From Haplomitrium mnioides (Eukaryota; Marchantiophyta; Haplomitriopsida; Calobryales): a DNA stretch of 24,163 nucleotides. Below, piece after piece: positions 9,771-17,091 of this stretch. The stretch is taken from contig JBNGIS010009152.1 in the NCBI GenBank assembly GCA_049999725.1, forward strand, positions 1 through 24,163, read 5' to 3'. The position numbers and the translations under genes are program-made. The number at the start of each line of letters is the position of its first letter. Position 1 is the first letter of the stretch. Below the pieces are notes generated by a model, which did no database searches, was not told where the DNA came from, and saw only the letters and a program-made list of their open reading frames with translations.

Positions 9771-10643
9771 CGGACCCTTGGGAGTCGCCACGTCATCCGT
9801 TAACTCCGTGAAGCACACCGAGAGCGCCACGTTTCTGCAGTGCCCCACGGACTCCTCGGTCTTCCTTCCTTCGGGTCGATTCTTCGCATTGATCCACCTC
9901 CTTTGGTCCGATTGCAGCAGCTGGCTTCTGATTCTGGAGTGCTTCCTTCCCTTCTTGCCTGGGCGACCCATCGCAAGACCTCATCCTTCGAATTCATCCC
10001 GCTGCCTTCTCTCTACCTGGCTTCACCCGCTGCCTACTCCTTGTACGTCGTTCGTTCTGCTGGGCAAGTCCGATTCGCTCACGTGATGACCCCCGACAAG
10101 TATCCTGACTGTCCTCCCCCTCGACTTCTTCTCCCGTAATCCTTCTCGTGAATTCCTCCTTCTCGTGACTCCTCCCTCTTGATTCCTCTTCGATGTTGCT
10201 GGCTCCTTCCTCCCTCAATTCCTCCACGATTTATCCCCTTCGATTTCTGCCCTCCTCTCCTCGAATCCCTCTACCGCTCCATTCTGCTGATCTCCCTCTC
10301 ACCTCTCCTTGATTTCCTCTTGATCACCCTTGTCAGCTCTGCCTCAATCACGATTTGCTGGGAGTTCCTTTGATCCTCTTGTTAGCCCTCTTACCTGTCT
10401 TCTCTAGATCCCACAGGGCTTCCCCTCGGATCACAAGATCATTGACACTCCCTTGGAAAAACAGAAAGGAAAGGAAGAGAAGGGAAAGGAGGGAGAGAGG
10501 AGAAAAGTGCAAGGTTGGCATAACAACTATAAACAATAAAATACAAAGGGACGCATCTAACTGACGCAAAATTGAAAGAATGTACAAGGCTAGAAGCTCA
10601 GTAATCACAAAAAAAGAAAATACGTAAACACACTCGGCTGACA

Positions 10644-11582
10644 TTTTCCCAAAAAACAAGTTTCAAAGAGCACCATGTCTATACACGCCTAGAGTTTGTG
10701 CAACCAAATATATTTCAAAATAGTTTCTTCAGACATGAATTTCAATTTTTGAGCTTTGAATTGTCATAAATGATAAATGCAAGTTTCTTGTGAAAACTTG
10801 TTATAATTTTTATAATTTTCATGAATTTTGAGATTTCTAATATTTTCATACAAACTTAGAATATGGTCTGATTTTGCATAATGAAATTGACTCTTGCTCT
10901 ATCATCCTTGTTAAAATGGCCAAAAATGAAGCTCAAAATTTCTCACACTTTTTGTTTTTAAACAATAACATCATTTTCTCTCTTTTTTGAGCTCAAAAAC
11001 CATGTTTTGTTTGTTAAAAAAAGGCTTTGGTTTTGAGTAGCATGTTCCTAGTTCAAACTAGCAGCTATTCAAAGTGAAGAGAATCTAAATATTGAAGAAG
11101 TAAAGAATAGTAAGGTGGAGGAGAAGTTTCAAGATGAGTAATGTTGAGTTTGAATCTTGGAGAAAGAAAAGGAGGTAATAGAGACAGAGCTTCTCCAGCA
11201 AAAATACTTGATCATGCAACTTGAACCAGGAATAGACTACTCAAAAAACATAAAAAATGAGGTTATTTTCTTAAAACAAAAACTACATGAATTTTTGAGG
11301 TTTGTTTTTGGCTGTTTCAACAAGCATGATAGAGTGAGAGTCAGTTCCATTATGCAAAATCAATCAATATTATTAGTTTTTATGAAAATATTAGAAAACT
11401 CAAGTTTGATGAAAAGTATAAAAACTATGGTTAGTTTTCACCAAAAAATTGCATTTATTATTGATTACAATTCTAAGCCTAAAAATTGAAATACACGTCA
11501 CAAGAAACTATTTTCAAATATGTTTGATTGCACAAACTCTAGGCGTGCATAGACATGGTGCTCTTTGAAACTTTTTTTTTGG
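10644..11582. repeat. Long inverted repeat (foldback hairpin)
   Basis: The left arm 10644-11060 matches the reverse complement of 11214-11582, with a loop of about 150 bases. The outer 80 bases are nearly identical (shared GTTTCAAAGAGCACCATGTC, then CGCCTAGAGTTTGTGCAA). Inner parts are diverged, and the left arm holds an extra segment of about 50 bases near 10980-11030. The left arm stops exactly at the LTR border 10643/10644, so the LTR element probably inserted inside it. Each arm carries a copy of the palindrome described elsewhere (10678-10693 and 11538-11553). An open frame at 11157-11489 covers the loop edge and right arm and matches no family I know. Candidates are a foldback-type DNA transposon or an inverted duplication able to form double-stranded RNA. 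Confidence 0.85.
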
Positions 11583-12696
11583 AAAAAAATTATAAAGCAT
11601 AAAGAAAAAGTCAAGGTAATGAGTTTGCAATGGTAAACACAAAAACAAATAAAACGAAACATTGCATGGATTTAGGAGCTTTATTTTAAAGTTCAAGCAA
11701 GAAATAAGCTTTCACCTACACTTGAAACCATGCACGCAAATTTTAGTGTGGGCTTTGAAAAGGTTTCAACATTTAAAATATTTTATAATTCAACGAAGCA
11801 TATACACAAATGTATCATAGTTCAAAATCAAAAAGGCAGTAGCTAAGTAGATTGAACTAAGAATGTAAACAAGAAATATCTCCAAGTTTTTGACTTGATT
11901 CAACCAAAAAAAGGTCTCAAGATCTACAAAAGAGTCTATGATAGGTGTACAAACTAAGTTGTAATCAATAGTTTTTGTATGAAAAAGCTCGAGGGTTGTA
12001 GATAAGAAGTAGAACTTGTGGAAGCCTTGGACTTCCTCCCCAAAGTCTATGCGTGCATAGGAATTTGAACTCAACATCTAAACACTCCACAACAAAGACT
12101 CACAAGAACCTAAATTTTGGGTTCCGTAGAAGAGTTTTTGTACACACGACGTTTTGACTTGTGAATCAAAGTCTATACATGTATAGGGTTCACACTTCTA
12201 CAACCAAGGATAAAGATTGTACACATTATATTTTTTGCAACAAACTCAACACACACAAAAGATTTTTGATTTATTATTCAGAATCTAAAAGTAAAACAGG
12301 TACAAAGCTCTACATCTGAGTCAAACAGCACTAAAGGTTTTAAGTTATACATCAACATCTTAACAAGAAAAAAATAATTAGTCAATTTGAGCAAATACTT
12401 CAACGAGACAATAACCTTAAACTCTTCTAGAAAACAATAAAGTTGGAAACAACATACTTATATTTTGGAAAAGAAAATATTTGTACAGAGCAAATGAAAA
12501 TATTAACTAAATATTTAAGTTTCATTTATAGAGAATAACATTTAACTTGGAAAGATTTACAGTAAAAATTTCAAGGTGCTAGATAAATTCAACAAGTTGC
12601 TTCAAAAGATTCTCACATACTTTATAAAATAATAATCTTAAATTACAATATACTTGAAAATACAAAATATACAACAAAATTCTTAAATGACTTTAG
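11583..12696. other. AT-rich intergenic stretch with two palindromes
   Basis: No gene is recognisable. Two 16-nt palindromes of the recurrent family lie at 12046-12061 (TCTATGCGTGCATAGG) and 12172-12187 (TCTATACATGTATAGG). The rest is AT-rich sequence typical of the decayed background around the transposase-like gene to the right, whose stop codon is at 12697-12699. Confidence 0.6.
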
Positions 12697-13693
12697 TTAC
12701 TCATCTCGACTTCTTTAGATTCAGCTTCAGAAGATTCATCAAGGTTTGTTTGGTCTGTCTCAGTGTTAATGACAATGATTGAATCTCTTTGAACTATTTC
12801 AAGATTGAGAGCTTTTGTCTTTCGTACTCAAATAGATTTGCTTTAATGGTAGTTAGAGTGGTTTTCTTCAATTGGTTTTTTTTGGGTAAGAAGAAAATCA
12901 AAAGATACAATCGTGATTTGTGTCACATCAAGTACATCAATATGTAGCTTGGATTTGCGTTTCCGTTTTGTTGTTGCTATTTTTCTTGAAAGTATTGTAT
13001 AGAAAATACATCCGTAGCTTGATAACCAAACCATTGAACACGTACTCATTTCGGGTTTGGAAGATCTTCCTCATCAAATGACACAACTTTGAGAACTTTG
13101 GCAACCGAAAATGGTCTGTCTTTTGGATCTAAAGACGCAACAACACAAATAAACATTCTAGCTTTCATCTCATGAAGATTGCTAAATTTATGCTCGTATC
13201 AAGTAATGTGCGAAAGAGTCCCTTCTCATGGCCTAGATGCTCCATCATAGATTGCTCGACATGTAGAAAGTATTTGTTGTGCCAGAGTATCTTCTTCTGT
13301 CTGTTGAGCATCAAGCTGAGAACTTGGACATACATTTTGAGAATCATTACAAGTGTTTGATAGTTGTGAAGGTGGAAAGGTAAATCTGCTTCGAGTCCTC
13401 GTTTTTTTTCAAGGATGTAGGCCGCAATCTCTTGTTGGGCAAGAAAAAAGTCATTCCACCATTGAATATCAGAATCTATAAAGAGCTTGTAGCAGTTCTC
13501 ACTAATGTTGTCTCTTATTGAAAATACCACTTTCTTGGCATCCACTTTTCTATCTTCCCTTTGAGATCATTTGATTTCAAAATATGCCTTGAGAGGAATC
13601 AACATTGAACTCAAAATTTCTCTGTCCACTTCAGATAGGCACTTGAGTTGACAAATACCATCTACAAGTAACCAAAATTCATCTGTTAAAACT
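12697..13693 (-). pseudogene. Transposase-like (DUF7869-type) gene remnant, C-terminal half
   Basis: This is the downstream half of the gene whose other half is at 17092-19531. One frame is coding-like from 13693 to 13165 with a single TGA at 13567-13569. It includes TDEFWLLVDG, then IPLKAYFEI, then IQWWNDFFLAQQEIAAYIL (13165-13545 is fully open). It then shifts frame into KDRPFSVAKVLKV and VRVQWFGYQ (about 12980-13171), a BAH/SH3-like segment I recall near the end of this family. Stops lie at 13046-13048 and 12977-12979. Further frame changes lead to an acidic tail and a final TAA at 12697-12699. The solo LTR interrupts the gene right after GTTTG (13694-13698). It is clearly dead; family assignment is from memory of motif order. 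Confidence 0.6.
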
Positions 13694-13698
13694 GTTTG
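13694..13698. repeat. Target-site duplication GTTTG, left copy
   Basis: The 5-bp word GTTTG directly precedes the solo LTR start TGTGG at 13699 and recurs directly after its end at 17087-17091. Five bases is the usual duplication size for Ty3-type integrase. Confidence 0.8.
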
Positions 13699-14605
13699 TG
13701 TGGAGGCCCAATTTGGGATGGAGTAAAGGAAATTGGAAGATTAATCCCTTGATCCAGTGGAACAGAGTGTTACAGATGTTGTGTCAAAAGAATTTGAGGA
13801 AATTCAAGACATTAGCCTCATGGACTTGAGGAAGAGAAGCAAATGCTATGGGCTGTGTGAGATTTGAAGATCCTCTGAGATGGAAGTCTGGTGCCAGGTT
13901 TGATTAGAATGAAAGTACTTCAAAGGTCTTTTGTAAAATAAGAAGATAAAAATAAGGTAATGATAGGATAGGAGTTGATTTTATTTATGTAGAAAGAACG
14001 ATAGAGTATAGTATAGGAGTAAGGAAGAAATGAAAATTTAAAAAGTAAAATAAAATAAAATAAAATGCAATAAAACTAACCTACTGTTGGGGGCCAAGCT
14101 AAGCATGTTACACTAATTCTCTATCTAGCTAACTCTGAAGTCGAAGGACAGCGTGCCCTGGGGTAAGGGTTAAACCCTGAACTAGGTCCGTCTAGAGGCA
14201 GAAGAAGGGGATAAGCAAGTGGCCTGATACCCCTCTAGGGGGCTGCCTCTCGAAATGAAGGAAGAGCAGTATCGTTATATACAGCTTCTGTGATGTCGCG
14301 GAAAACTTATGGGATATATGCAGAGGCCGGGGCGATTCGCGAATGTGTCCATGGATTTTCTGATTATGGCTGTGAGAAAGGGTGCGTGGCGACGATGGAT
14401 CCCTTGTAATCGAAGTAGGATCAGCTGCAAGGCAGCCATGTGATGCAAAGCCCTTGCAACAGAGATCCCTGCGAATTGCCGACAAGGAGATGTCTATTGC
14501 GAAGCCCTGCGAGTATTAGTCGGAATGCGACTAGGCTCAGGAAACGAATGTGTGGAAGGAAGATTTTCGATGAAGGATCGCTTGATGAAGAAGTCCTCTG
14601 CGATG

Positions 14606-14887
14606 CTGCGACTCGAAGGAGAAGAAGGTCATTCCATACGACGGTTCAGAATGTGCATAAGGGACATTTGTAATAGGCTATTGTATGAAAAGCGGTACAA
14701 CATATTTCATTATCTGATTCTTGGTAAGGATGCACCAGACTATCACACGATTGTGCAGAGTCCTATGGATGTGACAACATGGTTGCAGCGCGAGGACAAT
14801 GGACAATATTTGACATGTGATTCTTTCTTGAAGGATGTTGAACGGATTCCTAGTAATGCAAAAGCTTACAATGGTGGCGATTATTGA
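14606..14887 (+). pseudogene. Captured bromodomain fragment of an ATAD2-like AAA ATPase
   Basis: The frame 14525-14887 carries, from about 14606, a stretch matching the bromodomain of plant ATAD2/Yta7-type chromatin ATPases (as I recall, Arabidopsis At1g05910). Features are RMCIRDICNRLLYEKRY, DAPDYHTIVQSPMDV, LQREDNGQYLTC and FLKDVERIPSNAKAYNG. The acetyl-lysine-binding Asn position (YN near the end) is kept. The stop at 14885-14887 falls right after GGDY, and similarity ends there. Only about 90 residues remain, with no ATPase domain, so it cannot be a working ATAD2. It lies inside the solo LTR in the LTR's sense orientation, so it was probably captured by the retrotransposon rather than being a resident gene. 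No introns are visible within the fragment. Confidence 0.7.
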
Positions 14888-15328
14888 GGGAAAGCTACGA
14901 GAAGGGAAGGAGACTCCCTGGAGCTGCGATCGCACTCGAATGGAAGAAAATCCCTGCTGCGACATTCAAATGAAGAATCAAATCCGACAAAAGGGCTTGC
15001 TGGAATCGATTGATCTGTGATGCTGCCTATTCTTATTGCGAAATTAAACTGAATGAAGGCTGTGGATTACGCTGAAGAGATGACGAATGATCGAACTGCC
15101 TCGGAGAAGAGGAATTCTTGCTAGGGATCGAATGGAGAGGAGAACACGAATGATTGTTGTGCGGGCTGTTTGAAATCAAATAGTGAGCGCTGAACGTCCT
15201 TAAATGAAGAATCGGATGAGAACAAGCGATGCGATGAATGATTTGAGTGAAGAATCTAAAGAATCCGAAGAGCGAAGTCTGTTGTTCGCGAGGAGTTCGA
15301 TCCGAAGAAAGGAGCGGAAGGGAACCTT

Positions 15329-15352
15329 CTTAAGTGGGGAACCCCACTTAAG
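15329..15352. repeat. Perfect-stem palindrome in the solo LTR
   Basis: Stems CTTAAGTGGGG and CCCCACTTAAG (11 bp each) surround a 2-base centre. A degenerate copy lies at about 15417-15438. The LTR at 19532-23150 has related inverted repeats near 22462-22480 and 22502-22523. The function is unknown. Confidence 0.75.
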
Positions 15353-17086
15353 TTGGTTCCGATCCGCCTCCCTAAGTAGAGCGGACCGGTTAAATTGGTT
15401 CCGTGTGGGTATCCGAAGTGAGGAACCCCACTTAATAGGGATCCGAAGCGGAGAAGGATTAAGCGGCCGAAAGACTAACATATCGACAATTCGGACGGAA
15501 GAAAAAGGTGATCTTAAAGGTTCGAACGGGACTTGCGGAAGTCTTCCAAAAGTTTGAAAAGGATTTACGGGAGTTATTGTTCTTACAGCAAACTTTTCCA
15601 CAAGTGAGTAAGGGGAGTAATGACCGAGCGGCCGAAATAGCAATCTATCGACAATCTGGACTATGGAAAGAATGAATGAGCATCAATGAAATAGCAACTT
15701 ATCGCCAATCCGGACTGAAGGGAAGATTAGTTTGAAAGTTTGAATCGGATGGAGGCAAAAGTTCAAAAGTGGCCAGAGGTTGAAAGTTCGAAAAGGGTAC
15801 GGATTTGAGAGACAAAAGTTTGACACGTGCGAGGAACTGATGTTGCAAGGGAGTGTCATGTTCACTCTTATATCAAGCTTTCTCACAACTTAGTGAAGGG
15901 AGCTTCAAGTATGCATTGTTCCTATTCGCCGAGACAAGGCGGTAATCTTCAAAAGAAGCTACGAGTAGTTCTTATAAAGAGTGAGTTTGAGAGTTAGTGA
16001 AAATGAAGGATTCCTAGAGTAAGTTAGTGAAGGAGATGGATTTAGGAGGTTCTTATAGGAAATATATAGGCAATTAGGAAGGGAATACCATCCCCATGAA
16101 GACTGTGAAGGGAACAGTGGCATATTTAAGATAAATGTAATCAGTTGACATGGTAGTTTTAGTATTAGTTTTAGAATTTATTTATAGATTAATATCTAGT
16201 TAACAGTTAGTAGCGATAGGTAGGAGAACTAAGTATGTTATCAGCTGTAATTTAGTGTAGTAATAAGATTAGGATGATTATAGATAAAACAATAGGTTCC
16301 CATATAGAGATTGGTTAGGAATCAGTTGAAGGAGTAAGAGCATAAGACCAGTAGTTGGGTCTCTCTTCTCTTGGGACAGAATTCTCATTGTAAAGTTTCA
16401 TTTGCCAAATTTTATAAAGTTCATAATTTTCCTTTGAGAATCCTTTGCTCATTGGATAGAATGGAAGATCACAAGGAGGCAATATGATTGATGAAGCAAG
16501 GTTGTAAGATAGACTGTTATGATAGAAGAAATGCACATTCTGTAATGGTGAATTGAGAAAAGAATTGCTTTAGAGAAGGGCAAGCTAGGGGGTACCTGGG
16601 TGCATTCTGCTAGAGAATTCAGATTCTAAATTCTGAATGGAGGAATCTGTGGTTTGTTTCAAGTTGTAATCCCTGCAAGGAGTGCTGAGAGAGAGAGAGA
16701 AGACTGTCTTCAGATTTCCCATGCAAATTTGTGGATGAAGGTTCTTCATCTTTTAAAGCTTAAAGTCTGCTTGAAGGGAATGCTTTATTGGAATATTCCA
16801 GTCTTCTGGAGTAGTTGATCTGAAGATCATGTTTTAACAAATGCTAGATGGCAGATGAGGGGAGTCTCATTGTCATTGTAGTACTTGTTGGTGTTGAGAG
16901 AGAGAAGTGAGGGTAAGTGACCAAGGTCAGAAGGGCCTAGTCCCATGGTGTGTTCAGTTGTCCCTGTCTCAAAACAACTAGAATGTGCAAAAATCATAGA
17001 AAACAGATCAGAATGACACTGCTCCATGTGGGTTCGATACTGGATTAGAGAAATCTGATCCTGAATACTTGCATGTTGCTGCAACA

Positions 17087-17091
17087 GTTTG
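17087..17091. repeat. Target-site duplication GTTTG, right copy
   Basis: This is identical to 13694-13698 and directly follows the solo LTR terminal ACA at 17084-17086. Confidence 0.8.

Larger units (their letters stand above)
8466..9798 (-). promoter_or_regulatory. Array of ACGT-core (bZIP-type) sites in the LTR
   Basis: Four identical copies of GCCACGTCATCC lie at 8466-8477, 8849-8860, 8960-8971 and 9787-9798. A one-base variant (GCCACATCATCC) lies at 8542-8553, and shorter GCCACGTTT forms lie near 8617, 8692 and 9826. In element orientation the full motif reads GGATGACGTGGC. Plant bZIP factors bind ACGT cores, and GATGACGTG is the core of stress-type bZIP sites (XBP1/bZIP60-like). A promoter role is inferred from position in the LTR and recurrence. 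Confidence 0.5.
1..10643 (-). mobile_element. Ty3/gypsy LTR retrotransposon with ~4-kb LTRs (left LTR cut by window edge)
   Basis: All parts read on the minus strand: 5' LTR (6671-10643), primer site, gag, protease, RT, RNase H, integrase, polypurine tract, and 3' LTR (1-602, truncated by the window). The order RT-RNaseH-integrase places it in Ty3/gypsy. The integrase tail has no recognisable chromodomain, and the protease uses DGG rather than DSG, which points to the non-chromovirus plant branch (Tat/Athila-like). The internal region is about 6.07 kb. Bases 1-602 align without gaps to 10042-10643 with about 16 mismatches counted by eye (about 97% identity), so the insertion is relatively recent. 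All genes are broken by stops or frame changes, so it is non-autonomous now. The target duplication cannot be verified because the left end is outside the window; TTTTC follows the right end. Confidence 0.95.
6671..10643 (-). repeat. Complete 5' LTR, 3973 bp
   Basis: The borders are TGTCAGCC (6671-6678) and GGCTGACA (10636-10643), perfect 8-bp inverted ends with canonical TG...CA. The right 602 bases are repeated at 1-602. The inner border sits next to the primer site. In element orientation U3 starts at 10643 and U5 ends at 6671. It contains tandem repeats (8409-8708, 8715-8851, 9195-9770) and ACGT-core motifs, detailed separately. Open frames inside it have no family resemblance and follow the repeats. 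The stretch 6680-8400 shows no gene. Several kilobases is long for a plant LTR. Confidence 0.93.
13699..17086 (+). mobile_element. Solo LTR (3388 bp), same lineage as the 6671-10643 LTR, opposite orientation
   Basis: It starts TGTGGAGGCCC and ends GCTGCAACA, flanked by GTTTG on both sides. No gag-pol sequence is present, so it is an LTR left after LTR-LTR recombination. Kinship is shown by modules such as GCGGCCGAAA followed by ATCGACAATcCGGAC near 15462, 15629 and 15685. These match the reverse complement of modules in the LTR at 6671-10643, hence the plus orientation. It holds an (AAAAT)n run near 14043-14065, a bromodomain-like insert (14606-14887), 11-bp-stem hairpins around 15329, and AT-rich sequence at 16100-16500. 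No other gene is seen in it. Its removal in silico brings the two halves of the transposase-like gene together. Confidence 0.85.

Noticed and set aside
9396-9971. 191-codon minus-strand frame in the LTR
   Set aside because: It follows the degenerate 50-bp repeats, is Arg/Lys/Gly-rich without domains, and the corresponding region of the diverged LTR does not keep the frame.
11157-11489. Plus-strand 110-codon frame with a coiled-coil-like start
   Set aside because: It lies in the loop and right arm of the foldback in AT-rich DNA. The other arm does not preserve it as a clear frame, and no family is recognised.
14043-14065. (AAAAT)n run as the poly(A) tail of a LINE or processed gene
   Set aside because: It lies inside the solo LTR far from the bromodomain fragment and upstream of it in orientation, so it is better read as a simple repeat.
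14525-14887. A functional bromodomain gene
   Set aside because: There are only about 90 family-like codons, no ATPase part, an immediate stop after the domain, and it sits inside a solo LTR. A captured fragment is the better explanation.
15200-15643. Open frames on both strands in the solo LTR (up to 147 codons)
   Set aside because: They overlap palindromic and tandem LTR modules, are mirrored on both strands, and have no motif.
16315-17084. Short minus-strand frames at the right end of the solo LTR
   Set aside because: They are inside the LTR borders defined by the target duplication and have no recognisable similarity.
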